Below, one piece after another: positions 46,451 through 58,455 of a stretch of 64,000 nucleotides of DNA (positions are counted from its first letter, which is position 1; each line of letters starts with the position of its first letter). Origin of the DNA: Argopecten irradians. Taxonomy: Eukaryota > Mollusca > Bivalvia > Pectinida > Pectinidae. A model generated the notes under the pieces. It ran no database searches. It saw only the letters and a program-made list of their open reading frames with translations, and was not told the origin of the DNA. Location: NCBI RefSeq assembly GCF_041381155.1, contig NC_091144.1, forward strand, positions 34,697,262 through 34,761,261. The letters run 5' to 3'. A program made the translations under genes and the position numbers.

Positions 46451-46904
46451 AAAAAACCAATAAACAGTCAAAGAAATTTGCAAGAAGCAATTAATACTGA
46501 CATCAGTGAATAGTCCTGGGAATCTTTTGATATCATACCAAGGGAGATAACTGACGATGTAAAACTATCAACTTTCAGTTCAATACATAGACTATAATAC
46601 CAATTCTAAATTGATGAAATGCAGAGTTGCAGAAACAGAGCAGAATCTATTTTCATCTACTTTGGGAATGTGATGTGCTTACACCTTTTGGTCTTTACTA
46701 ACAGAATGCTTAGAAACCACATGGTGGGATTTATGTACACACAAAAAAATCAACAGGATTTTTTATGATTCACATTAAATATTTTGAAACTAAAACGAAT
46801 AAGTTAATATTCCTTTAGATTTCACCGAAAAGAAGCCAACTCATGGGTACTCTATTTCAAAGTCGTAGCATGCAGTACCAGGAATGTTTGATTGACAGCC
46901 GAAG
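46451..46904. other. Non-coding spacer
   Basis: No recognisable feature between the hairpin array and the 21-bp promoter array. Confidence 0.5.
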
Positions 46905-47157
46905 ACCCGCCCATATAATTGTGGGACTCGCCCATATAATTGTGGGACACCCCCATATAATTGTGGGACCCGCCAATATAATTGTGGGACCCGCCCATAT
47001 AATCGTGGGACCCGCCCATATAATTGTGGGACCTGCCCATATAGTTGTGGGACCCGCCCATATAATTGTGGGACACGCCCATATAATTGTGGGACCCACC
47101 CATATAATTGTGGGACACGCCCATATAATTGTGGGACCCGCCCATATAATTTTGGGA
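46905..47157. repeat. 12 × 21-bp promoter-proximal array
   Basis: Twelve consecutive 21-bp units CCCGCCCATATAATTGTGGG(A), nearly identical. The unit core CCCATATAATTGTGGG is an imperfect dyad. Period 21 opens all frames on both strands (e.g. AHIIVGP, SHNYMGG), which I regard as by-products. It ends about 42 bp before the TATA box of the Cys-rich secreted gene. Confidence 0.93.
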
Positions 47158-47198
47158 ACTGATGCATTCATGCAGTATGATGAACATCGCCTCTACAT

Positions 47199-47206
47199 TA
47201 TAAAAG
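47199..47206 (+). promoter_or_regulatory. TATA box of the secreted Cys-rich gene
   Basis: TATAAAAG, about 124-131 bp upstream of the start codon. A transcription start near 47230 would give a 5'UTR of about 100 nt. Confidence 0.6.
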
Positions 47207-47329
47207 TATAAGCATTATGATAGGAGCGTTCATTTGCCATTTAGAATCGGTTTATGAAAGATCTGTTCTACCTGAGTTTCTGTCTACGAACACGGGATTT
47301 CATTTCGATACACCAGCAGAAGACAAATC

Positions 47330-50300
47330 ATGAAGATTTCGATGGAAACAGTGCTGTATATCGCTCTAGTTTTACTTCAGATCGGTAAGTATCTCTGTTA
47401 TAATGTCAATGTAAAAGTATCAGGCATACAGCATGTACATAGCCTCAGTCGAAATTCTTAGAATATCATTCTAAATATTAATAAGATAAAACCGTTTAAA
47501 AATAATAGTGTAGTTTATATATAAGCTTCAAAAATTTGTTGCTTTATTTTATTTCTGTTATTCAACTTGAATGACTTATTTTTTTGCCACGGTTATTATT
47601 TTCTTAAATCTTCAGTAAAAGTTATTTTTAAGTATTAGTTTAATAAAGATTTGTATCGTTTCATCAAGATCAATTAATACAACAAGCTTGAGACGGTCGG
47701 TATTCCTGTTCAATGGTCACTTCAAACAACACATTTTTACGTTTGTTTTTCAGTGCATGGGCGAATAGCTTACTTAAGGTATTTTTTAGCTTAAATTTCA
47801 TGTCAGAAGATAAATTTGATGGCTGTTGGGCTGTTTAGTTTTCGTCTTATCAACCGCCATGGTAATTTAAGGATTGAAGTTGGAGAAACACCAGAGTACC
47901 CGAAGAAAAACATAATTCTCCTATTACTACTATTCATGCATATAGTTAGGGTCTCGTTAAAGGACTTGTGCAGTCAAAACTGAAAATTTCAGATTATGCT
48001 GGGAATATTTTTTTCTACATTTTTAGTACGATCAAGTTGGACTATATGTAGAGAATACATGGTTAGTATCTTATAATACTAGTTTTATGGATTGTTTTGA
48101 AACTGAAATATAGAAAATGTATATTTATCCTGAAACTGCCCCACATACTGACAGATAGCTACTGCCTGATTTATAAACTTGTGCTTTATCCGTCAATACG
48201 AAATACCTTATCCGTCGATGCGACCACGTGAATTCGCTTCACAACTGACGAACTTTGATCTAAGTGAACCCAGAACTTTTACATTCCGGTGAATGTAACG
48301 TCATTCAGTCCCGCTAAAAAATGAAGACAAATTCACCGCAATCATGGCATTTTTACGATATCACATTGACCGGATTACCTGCCTTTGTAACATCTCTCAC
48401 CACTAGGTTACGTTACGCTCAGATCGGAGCGAAGTCTAGCGGAGAGTAGAATCAAAGTTCTGAAAGTACTAAATGGCTCGGTCTTGATGATAGAAGGAAT
48501 ATATTTTTAAGGTCAACACTGTTTTTGGACAATAAGACATGGCTAGTGTTCCTTCCAGTTTTACTTTTGAGGATTCCTTTGACATCGAGGTGGAAAATAA
48601 GAGACACATACCAAAATCTTGGGAGCCCATTCTAATGTTTCGTATGATGTTATATGCCAAATGATTTTATAGGCTCCTGGGACCACAGTATCAGTTAACA
48701 AGTATTGTTTTGCAGCAGAGACAGACAAGAGGCATGTTTATCTATGCAAAAATATCTTAGATACAGAATATTTCTGTCCTCTAGAAAACTTATCAATATA
48801 GTCATACCATTTTTGAATAAATTGGTCAATTGGTCTACTTTTAACAAGTTTTTGGTGTTGCCTGCAACGCAAGGGCGACACTTAGATATCACTATGTCGG
48901 CGTCGGCGTTGTCGCTGACGTCGGCGTCCAGGAAACGGTTTCCGTGCGATAACTTAAGTATTTATTGTCCAATTTCAACCAAATTTGGTATATTGCTTTA
49001 TATCAATGAGATGTTTTAAAAATGGGTTCGATACTGGTCAAAATCCGTCGATCTTTGCAAGAGTTATGGGATTTTAAAATCGTCAAAACAGATAAATCCA
49101 TGGTTTCCTCTCGAACACTTAAATATTTATCGTCCAATTTCAACCAAGTTTAATAAATTGTTTTTATCAATTAGATCTCGGATGAGTTCAATAATGGTCA
49201 AAATCCGTCAATATTTGTAAGAGTTACGGGACTTTAAAATCGTCAAAACATATATTCCATGGTTTCCGCTCGATAACTTTAGTATTTTATTGCCCAATTT
49301 CAACCAAATTTGGTATATTGCTTTATATCAATGAGATATTTTAAAAATGGGTTCGATACTGGTCAAATCCATCAATGTTTGCAAGAGTTACGGGACTTTA
49401 TAACTTCACCTAATTAACAATATTTTCAACTGTAAATAACTATTTTTTGTAATGCTGTGCAGGCGACACATCCACTTCCGTGGAATTCTTGTTGTGGTTA
49501 TTCTTTTGTAAAGCAGCAAGTTGATTGATATATCCAAACATAATTTAAATATGCATGTATTACAACCATTTAAAAGACACTGATCCAGTTTCATGTAAAG
49601 TATACATTAATTTATTAATGTTACTTGGTAATTTATTTGACGTTATAAGATTATGCCAAAAACTAAATCAGTCTACTTTAAATTATTATTATTATTTCAA
49701 TATCAACTGGGTATCTTGTTAGCTCGAGGATTTAGCTTAAGGATTTTCTTTTTTATATTTTATTGTAATAAAAAGTACGGCAATCCGAGAGCTGTTGCTT
49801 TATTTTAATTCCAAAAATGTAAATGGAAATATGTAACAATTAATATACAGATATAAACATATGGTATTCGTATATTCTACTATATCTATACTCTATTTTC
49901 GACCGCCACTAGAAAAAACACGGTCGCCATTACGTATAAACATTGACAGAATATTGCAAATATCAGCTTGAAACTACAAATTAAATACCAAGTTCTCCAA
50001 AATATCATACTGGCATTTTAATAAGCGATTACTGTTTTCCAAGTCTTGCTTGGTAAAACACCTTACAATGTGTGATTTTGACTAAATAAAAATTAATGTG
50101 TAGGCCTACAGATATACGGAGTTGTACATGTACCTTTGAGCGCCCGGATGTGCCTTTGTGTGACGTCATCGCCATCTTTTTTCTAAAATCTCCTATGGCG
50201 AGGTCGTAATGACCTCGCCAAAAACTACGGCAGGCAATCTAGTCTAGATATCGAAATAAATGGTGTCGTATTTTTTCTTATCTCATGGCAAAGGAATGTA

Positions 50301-51861
50301 TTGTAATGTAAATCTTCGATGAGTACTTATTGTTTTTAAGTATTTTCATATTGTTTCAGTGATATTAAACATTGAATAGAATTACTGGAACTGTTTGAGA
50401 AGGCGCTTATGTTATCCAATGGTAATGAAAAAGGAATAGACTCTCATTTAGTTTAGAGAATGAATCTTTTCCTCTGCATCAAAGAAGTGTCCCGCTTGGA
50501 GCAAAACCAACTAAATAACTGGTTATTTGCTTTCGTTTTGAATGTCGTATTGGTTGAAGGATAAATAGAATACACTGTTTATTTTGGTTGCTTGACATGG
50601 AAAGCCGAGATGACACAGCATTCCTGAGTCGCACACCAAAACAAACCTTATATTATACGATGCTATCCGTGTATTCTCTATATATCATAAAGCTATAATA
50701 GACATTTACCTGGAAATGTAAATTGTAGACCTAAGATATACATGTACGTATATACTGTATATTATATTAGGCTTACCTTGTGAAGCCGCATGCTAGAGAT
50801 GCGACACAAGACAACATGACCGCCTAGCTAATTACCTCTGAAACATAAACTGTATAGTCTACACTACCCGTAAATCACGACCAAAACCAACCAATAGCAC
50901 TAAAAGCTAGAGGATTCGTTGGGTAGGATTTCATTTTGATATTTGATTTTCATTCCCTGATGTAATGTCAGAAAAAGGCTGCATAAATCCTTTAAAGTTC
51001 ACTGTGTCGTTTTTATCAACGATAAGGTATTGTCATAAAAGAAAACACAAAAAAATAGTTCATTCTACCATAAAATTTCTTTAAATATTTAATTATCCAT
51101 TTCTATATAACTAATAATACCGTTTATTTATATATATTTTAGGTGTTGTACAGGCTCAAAGTCACTGTAACGCGGCAGCAAATGGATTTGTAACGACAGA
51201 CTATTGTGACTATGCTACGATGTTCTGCATCGGCTGTTTCAAGGTTTTCCCGATAACGACCGAATCTTACCTATCTATGATTTGCATGGCGCAAGATGCG
51301 TTAACTGAACATAATCTTGAGTGTCCAAATCCATGCGATGATTACTGCTGGGTTTCTTATGAAATCATTCAATACTACGATTTATATAATGTGGAAGGGC
51401 TAACAAATGAGTGTGTCCCCCATACAGGGGGAGATAGGTACGGTGTTATACCTATCTGGTGCCACGCCCCTCAGGGACAATTGGAATTCTTCACGATGTG
51501 TAATGACATTAGCAATACCTATACTTGCAATGTAACCCAATATTTATTCATCAATAACTTCGAAATACTGAGATTCATTCATGATAGTCGAAGCTTGTTT
51601 TCTTGTGACGGAGTCGAGACCGAGGAAACCCTTAGGAGATGTCTCAGCAGTTGGTTTGCCTTATTTGTCAGGGACGTCACAACACCATGTACTGATGTTA
51701 GAGTAGATGAATGTTATCATGATTTTGCAATCGCCCTGTCGGGAAATTGTCCTGAACTTATTGACGGGATAATGCAGTTATCCGCAGACTCTCAATATGA
51801 TTCCTTCAACATCGATCCAAATCTTCTTGAAAATATAAACAACTGCCTCGGAACACTGTAA
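47330..51861 (+). CDS. Secreted cysteine-rich protein, 257 aa, two exons, unknown family
   Basis: Exon 1, 47330-47384, encodes MKISMETVLYIALVLLQIG. Exon 2, 51143-51861, continues VVQA|QSHCNAAANG. The junction is ATCG|GTAAGT and TTTTAG|GTGTT, phase 1. The two exons sum to 774 nt with TAA. The hydrophobic N-terminus with a VQA cleavage site is a clear signal peptide. The mature part of about 235 aa has roughly 18 cysteines (e.g. MFCIGCF, CPNPCDDYCW, WCHAP, CNDISNTYTCN) and an NVT glycosylation site, so an extracellular disulfide-bonded protein is likely. There is no membrane helix after the signal. I do not recognise the family. An AATAAA follows at 52323. The 3.76-kb intron holds repeats. The gene model is well supported; function is unknown. 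Confidence 0.88.
47865..47920 (-). repeat. SINE relic in intron
   Basis: 'ggagaaacaccagagtacccgaagaaaaaca' matches the body of the SINE at 34606-34824. Head and tail are lost. Confidence 0.5.
48855..49500. repeat. ~163-bp tandem array, three units, in intron
   Basis: Three copies of a unit with 'ccaatttcaaccaaatttggtatattg', 'atgggttcgatactggtcaaa' and 'gcaagagttatggga', at 48976, 49141 and 49301. The unit is bounded by 'gttgcctgcaacgcaagggcgacac' at left and 'gctgtgcaggcgacacatcc' at right. It is a dispersed tandem element of the type seen in molluscs. Non-coding. Confidence 0.8.
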
Positions 51862-53516
51862 ATTGGGATATTTTGGCGCCGGAGAATTTCGGCACTCTTT
51901 CGTGTAATTGGCGCATAACTTTTATCAGACCGGAAGATAAAAATTCTGAAGATTTACTTATTTCACCAATTCTTTCGTAGCATAGATGCTTAACTATGAA
52001 AAACTGACGTGATTTGATTGAAGCCATATCGATCTTGAAATATTGTTCTTCAGTAGAAGTTCTTAATGATCACAAACAATGTACCTTTATACTTATAAAA
52101 GTACAACTCTTGATTATTTTGAGAGCAATTAATGGGAACGTCGATACTCACAGAATCTAACATATTTCTACGACAATGTATTCAGTAAATGTCATTAAAA
52201 CTAAGATTCAATCTTGCTGACAACAAGCATTTCTTTTAAAAATACGTTAAAGGAAACATTTGCATCATTGTTCAGAAAAATTAATAAGTTTGGAAGAGAT
52301 TATGTATAAAAAATTTAACTACAATAAAATAATAATATATGTACAAGGATTGATTTGAATATTTTTTATGTTATTATTATAGCACAGAATACTGAATGTA
52401 ATCTATGATAAACCATTTCGAGGTGTATTTAGAGTATATAACATTGTGTTATATATGCATTACATAAAATGTAAAATTCTTCAATAACACAAAATGTATA
52501 ATTCATTTTTTATTTTTGTCAAAATATAAACAAAAGTATAACACAAATATTCTCAATATCATAAAGTAATACCAAATTAATTATGCCAAGTAATGCTTAT
52601 GTTATATCATAATATTTCATATATTTGATTTTCTGGTTTCTCTGTGCTACAACTTTACCTCTTGTGTATATGCAGAGGCGATCTGAATAACTCGCCCACT
52701 TCTGCGAACATAGGCTTTTAGTTTCAGAGAAACTGAAGACGTGATCCGATTGATGCAGAGGTTGCCGCGCTCCCACCGGAACACTGACTTCCGCAAGTAG
52801 TGAGAATGCGCATTAGACGGTATCTGTATTGTAATTTGACAGATGTTCAATATAAACACGAGTTTGAAAGTAACGGAAATCTAAAATTGTGTATTAGTAA
52901 ATAATATATTTAAGAAATATGTTCAGCTGTTCAGGGATTCCATCTGGCTGTCACATAAATCATATAACGTTGATAAACCATAGGTTATCGAAACTCAACA
53001 GCCTCTTGTTAAAGACCATGAGACTTCCCGATGAAACAAATAAAACAATAGTTTGCGACTGACTGAACCTTTATCGTTATTTTTGAAAGTTCAACAATAT
53101 ATTTTACAAACAATATTATCGTATCATTCCATCAGAGCAATTCTCACAAAACATATATTGTATACTTATATGTTTTTGGTCTCATATACACTAGCAGGGT
53201 TATACATTTTTGTAGTCTATTGTTTTGTCAAATTAATACTGAAAAGAATACATTGTACATGTTGAGGGTTTAATACATGTAAAAGCATCTATCATGTTAT
53301 TTTTTTCTATTTTTTCCTCTCTCTCCAATATACTTAGCAACCACAAGGAACACATGTTTCCAAGGCAATCTATGAATAAAATCTATATCTGTATAAAACT
53401 TGCTAGATTTGTTATTTTTTAAAACATCTACAACAACAAAACTCCTTCTCATACTATACCTTTGTCCGAGATGCACATTATCATATGAGGACAAATCCAT
53501 CAGTGTGATGTCTACC
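51862..53516. other. 3' region of the Cys-rich gene and AT-rich spacer
   Basis: Probable 3'UTR to about 52350 (AATAAA at 52323-52328). After that I see no gene or repeat. Confidence 0.55.
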
Positions 53517-53815
53517 ATCCTCGATACTCAAGGGGTTACTTTCACTATCGTTATATCCACCCCTGAACTATATCATAGTAAAACTGAAGGAAATGCGGGA
53601 GAAAAAAAACCTTACGAGTCACAGGCCAGCAGAAACAGAGAGCGACGCCTAACTTAAAAGCCACAATGTACCGTTATTCGATTCTTTTGATGTATATCAA
53701 AGGACCAAATTAACTGTTTTTTCATTGTCGCAAAAAATGGCCTTTAGGTTTACTATGACTAGCCTAGGGATGAATATTAACGACAGTGATAGTAACCCCC
53801 GGAATATCAAGGATG
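53517..53815. mobile_element. MITE family D, copy 2
   Basis: Ends CATCCTCGATACTCAAGGGG and the inverse at 53815, with subterminal GTTACTTTCACTATCG and GACAGTGATAGTAAC. The interior 'gagtcacaggccagcagaaac' is shared with 23617-23935. Confidence 0.85.
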
Positions 53816-54284
53816 TCTGTCTGTCTGACAGGAACTTTGTGTCTGGAAGTCTTTTTTTTACAGTAAGATCGGTCATTTCACACAAAGATACTTATGAGGA
53901 TTAAAAGTTCTTGGATCGACCTACCATTTATGATAATAAAATATAAACAAACATCGCAAGCAGTTGTATTTCCATTACATATGGAGTTGTACCTCTGTAA
54001 TCTCGATATAAAATTTCTTGTTGTTACTGTTTTCAAGAAACGTTTATTTTTTGCTTCGAAAAAGGTAATGGGCTTTTATTACTAATAGTATTAGGGACAT
54101 CACGAACTATTTTAGCAAATTGTTCCAAAACCAAAATAAAAAAGAGATGGAAAAGACTACAGCTTTGCCTTATACCAAGAATGATGGGAAACGGGCCAGA
54201 AATAAACCCGTTTACAATAACCGAAGAACATTAGTTTTAGGTCATCTAAACCGAAGGGTCAGAATAAATTACATCGTTCTTCAA
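53816..54284. other. Non-coding spacer
   Basis: No supportable gene. Confidence 0.5.
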
Positions 54285-54510
54285 TTCCATCCGTCGTTGT
54301 GCGCCGTCCGCCGTCTGTAAACTTTTTCACATCTTAAATTTCTCAAGTTCCAGAGGCATGATTGAGTTAAGACTTGCCTAAAATGATTCTTCCATGGTCC
54401 CGACAAAATATTGTTTTTCGGCCGATCTGAAATTCAAAATGGTCGCAACAGTCCTGTCATCCTGAATTTTTTTAACTTCTTCTCAAGTTCTACTAGTACC
54501 AGAAACATAA
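54285..54510 (-). repeat. Truncated inverted copy of the ~147-bp hairpin-unit repeat
   Basis: On minus it carries 'cttctcaagttc'-type, GTCGGGACCATGGAAGAATC-like and GACGGCGGACGGCGCACAAC blocks matching the 3' part of 45049-46450, including the terminal CGG-rich run. Only one to two units remain. Confidence 0.7.
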
Positions 54511-54857
54511 AACAAAGAGCTTGGAAACTCCTTCTTTGTCTTTGTTGACAGGCAGCGGGACATCCGGTTTATAGGCATTTTGCCTTGGCTAACTACTTTC
54601 AAGTATATTCTTTTACACATGATGTTTTTGCATCAACACAAAGTTTAAACATGAAATCATGGTTTGGTGTTACCAATGTTCCCGATTGATGTTATTTAAT
54701 ATGATTTTTGAAAGCATGAAAATGAGCCAAGTGTTTAGCTAAAAAAAACCTTTTAAAAAGCAAATACAGAGGTACATCTGCCGATCGTAAAAACGGCGGA
54801 GATGTATATATGTTTCTGCTAGTACAATTTAGCCTGAAATGATCCAAACGATCTCTC
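54511..54857. other. Non-coding spacer
   Basis: Nothing recognised. Confidence 0.45.
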
Positions 54858-55030
54858 GATGCACTTAATTATTTCTAATATTTTCATCTTGAAGTAAAAT
54901 TAGAAGATTAAACTTTCCAATGGTGGTAATGGTGTAAAGTAAGTAACTTTTGTAACTGAAGAAAAATACTTATTTGTCTGCTCCTGTTTTTGGTAAAAAA
55001 TCATACCAAATGTCAGCGGTGGAGCATCTT
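54858..55030 (-). mobile_element. MITE family A, copy 5 (half)
   Basis: Retains 'cttgaagtaaaattagaag', 'aatggtggtaatggtgtaaa', 'gtaacttttgtaactgaagaaaaatac' and the terminus CAGCGGTGGAGCATCTT. The other half is lost. Confidence 0.85.
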
Positions 55031-55145
55031 TAATGTTTAATTGCTTGATTGCCACTTGATCTGCCTGTGATGTTACCCCTAATGCTGTCCACCTCATCAC
55101 GATGCTGCATTTCAAGACATACCTGCATGTCCTCCACTAGAACGA

Positions 55146-55333
55146 ATATTCTGAATTTGCACATTACAGAGTTATCTGCCCTTGCGGGTAGGTATTGATT
55201 GTGACGTCATTTGTTTAGGAGCGTAACGTCATACGTTTCGGAGAAAACGACGTGATTTGCGCTCACAAAAAATGACGTAACAATTGATACCTACCCGCAT
55301 GGGAGCTAACTCTGTGATATGCAAAGACGGAAT
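55146..55333 (-). mobile_element. MITE family C, copy 2
   Basis: About 188 bp with inverted ends 'attctgaatttgcacattac' and the inverse of ATTCCGTCTTTGCATATCAC. Subterminal GCGGGTAGGTATTGATTG blocks lie on both sides. The interior has GTGACGTCATT, AACGTCATACG and ATGACGTAAC. Confidence 0.82.
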
Positions 55334-57185
55334 AGTTCTGGTGTAGATAGTCCTGCACTAAGCCATTCTCAGTGGCAGTATCTCCTCTCACTAAGTGCGG
55401 AACCCTTCCCAACCTGATGGTGATAAATACTGTTTGATGCTGGACCAATGCTGTCTTTGCCAGAATAATATCAACACACATTGTGAAAATAGACAAGTAG
55501 TTATCAAAGTTACACTAAGTATATTCTCATAGTCAAAATGTAATAGACCTCTTGTCACACACGTAAATGTGTCAGAACGTAATAAAGAAATCTGAAATCT
55601 GAAAGCATAGTCATCCGGTTTTATTGGATCAACAATAAAACAAATAAAATCGGCAGACTGTGTCAAGTTTAAATCATACATTCTATTTTTTTTTATACAT
55701 TAACAGATATTTAACACAAAAACCTCTTAAAATTAACATTCAAGTACTTAAAAAGGATACATTTTGTAGTCAATTCAATTTTGACAATCGGTAAAAAAAG
55801 CTTATCACAACAAAATCGTAAGCTACGTTTTTATTTCCCAAACAATATCTTAAGTTATCGTTTAATTTCTCACAAAAATCTTATTTATGCCGTAACTGGT
55901 AAAAAAAATATTAAAATGTTATTGTTTTCTACAGTAATGTATCGACAACCATAAGGTTTGATGAACTAAGCTGTAAAAGACATACCTACATGATGCCTTA
56001 TTAATGTTAGTTAACACACAGATGTTATGCACTGTAAAATCCTTGTTTGTTGTGCCTGAAAAAACTACCTTCAGAAATCACTTTACATATAAAAAAATGG
56101 ATCGAAAATATGAAATGAAACTGTAGACAAACTGTATTCATTTCACTGTACTGTAGGTGTAATTAATGTAATGTTAAAATCATTTTCCGTTCTTATTTAT
56201 ACTTGAATGTAAAATTTAAAAAATTATTTATGTATTAAAAATATTGTAATTCTGAAAATGTAACTTTTGGCGGTGAAATAACATATTAAAAGCTCTTCTT
56301 GAATAGTGAGTATGAAAAATACGACATATATAACTTTCAGCTACATTTTGATTTCTCATAAAAAAAATCTTAATTGGTACCTTTTATGTTGTTGAATATT
56401 GTTATAAAAATAGTTGCAATTACATGTCTTATGATGTTTTGCTGTGAAATATTGTTATAACTGTTTTGCTCAATTCATGTTACCTTCTCCGTACAGCATT
56501 GTGGTGATAAGATAAAAACTACATCGCGCTGTCGAGGATAACAACATGGTTTTAATTTGTTTTTTAAATAATCATACATCTGCAGACAGTTTACATAAAT
56601 GTTTAATATAATATACAATTATATCAATGAGATTGGCGGAAAAACCGAGAAAAGTGATAATAAATAATATCTTCATCATCACATATATATATAGTATTAT
56701 TGTAAAAGTGTATAAGGATTGCTAGCTGTTAATGTTATATAAGACGTAACTGGGCGATTACGACAAATTATGACATATTATTTTTTCTTCATCTATTGAA
56801 AACAGGTTTGATGAATTAAGCTGTGAAAGCATTCAGGTGGACAGACAAACATGTATGATGCCATATATACGTTAGTTACTACACCGAATATATGCACTGT
56901 AAAATTCATGTATTTTATGCCTTATGTTTTTTCTTTTTACATGGAAACATACCTGCTGAAATCCTTTTACAATTACAAATAACACTGTACAAACGTGAAA
57001 TGAAATTGAAGCCTACCACTTCGTTTCATGAAGAACGAATATACGTACCCGGCCTACTACACCTTTCGGCCGGGTACGAATCGGTCTCTATGTGTCGTAG
57101 TGGAGCACTGCCTCCGAAAATCACTCAGGCGCAGTTTTCTATACTTTTTTTGTAGGTTTCCAACTATTTTATACGTATACCTGCA
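55334..57185. other. Non-coding AT-rich stretch with a diverged internal duplication
   Basis: A segment near 55936-56110 ('aggtttgatgaactaagctgtaaaag', 'atgatgcc', 'gttagtta', 'tgcactgtaaaat') recurs near 56806-56990 in the same order, diverged. Also, 'attaaaagctcttcttga' (56287) recurs at 58786. No supportable gene. A short palindrome GTACCCGGCC...GGCCGGGTAC is at 57045-57078. Confidence 0.55.
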
Positions 57186-58260
57186 TTTACTCGGGCAAGC
57201 GAGCACTATTGAAGTGGCGCGAAATTAAAAGTGAATGTATTATGACGTCACCATGACATAACGTCATTATAACGTTGCGCTTCGACAAAGACGTCAAGAT
57301 GGCGGACAGGCTGTTGTGTGCGGGGATGGAAGCAAATGTTGCTTTTTTTCAGAAGACAGTTCACTCATGTGCTATATTAAACTACCTTTAATCTTCATGA
57401 AGCCGAATCCCGTTTTATAGAAACACAGATTTCTGCAACAATTCATATGTTGTACTTTTAATTAACAACGTGGTGTGGAAATGTGTAGCGTTGCGAGGTG
57501 TCGCTTGACGTGCTTCTGTTACGAATGCATGAAAACGAGTCCCATGTGAGGGTGATGTACTAAACCCATTATGGCCTGTTTGAGAGGGCACTATTGCCTC
57601 ATAGTATTGTCTCGTGATAGGATAGTGTCCTCGCCTTCGGCTCGGGCACTATTCCATCCCTCAAAAATACTATGAGGCAATAGTGCAATATCAACCAGGC
57701 CATAATAGATAATTAGTACATCACACATGGCTACTATTTGCAATAGTGCCCGGGCAAGCGGGCATTATTGAAGTGGCGCGAAATTGAACGTGAATGTATT
57801 GTGACGTCACCATTACATGACGTCTTTATAACACTGCGCTTCGACCAAGACGTCAAGATGGCGGACAGGCTGTTGTGTGCGGGGATGGAAGCAAATGTTG
57901 CTGTTCTACAAAAGACAGTTCACTCATGTTCTATATTGATATACTTTTAATCTTCATGAAGCTGAATCCCGTTTTATAGAAACACAGATTTCCGCTACAA
58001 TTCATGTGCTGTACTTTTAACGTAATAATATGGTTTGGAAATGAAGATAGTTACGATAACATAACAAACAAGTCCCATCTGAGAGTGATGTACTAAACCC
58101 ATTATGGCCTGTTTGAGAGGGCACTATTGCCTCATAGTATTGTCTCGTGATGGGATAGTGTCCTCGCCTTCGGCTCGGGCACTATTCCATCCCTCGACAA
58201 TACTATGAGGCAATAGTGCCCTCTTAAACAGGCCATAATAGATAAATATAATGCTTCGAT
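57186..58260. repeat. Two-copy ~559-bp duplication with long hairpins
   Basis: Two direct copies (57186-57735 and 57745-58260) share 'gaagtggcgcgaaatt', GTCAAGATGGCGGACAGGCT and 'ggggatggaagcaaatgttgct'. Each ends in a hairpin: ATTATGGCCTGTTTGAGAGG with 'gcactattgcctcatagtatt', then the inverse, around a CCTTCGGCTCGGG loop region. The sequence resembles a foldback transposon. No coding frame is supported. Confidence 0.85.
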
Positions 58261-58455
58261 GAGAATTTTATATTTTATGTGGTTCAGTTTTATTGCCTAG
58301 TAGGTAAGCGTTCGGCTCGGGCACTATCCCATCCCTCGACAATACTATGAGGCAATAGTGCCCTCTCAAACAGGCCATAATAGATAAATATAATGCTCCG
58401 ATGAGAATTTTATATTTTATGTGGTTCAGTTTTATTGCCTAGTAGGTAAGCGATA
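58171..58455 (+). repeat. 142-bp tandem duplication of the hairpin 3' arm
   Basis: CGGCTCGGGCACTATTCCAT through 'gcctagtaggtaagcg' occurs twice, at 58171 and 58313, nearly identical, so the duplication is recent. Confidence 0.85.

Noticed and set aside
46905..47157. Possible CRISPR-like array
   Set aside because: Units are contiguous with no variable spacers, and the DNA is clearly eukaryotic.
46841..47211. Open frames in four frames across the 21-bp array
   Set aside because: A 7-codon period opens all frames at once. It lies upstream of a TATA box and is better explained as promoter DNA.
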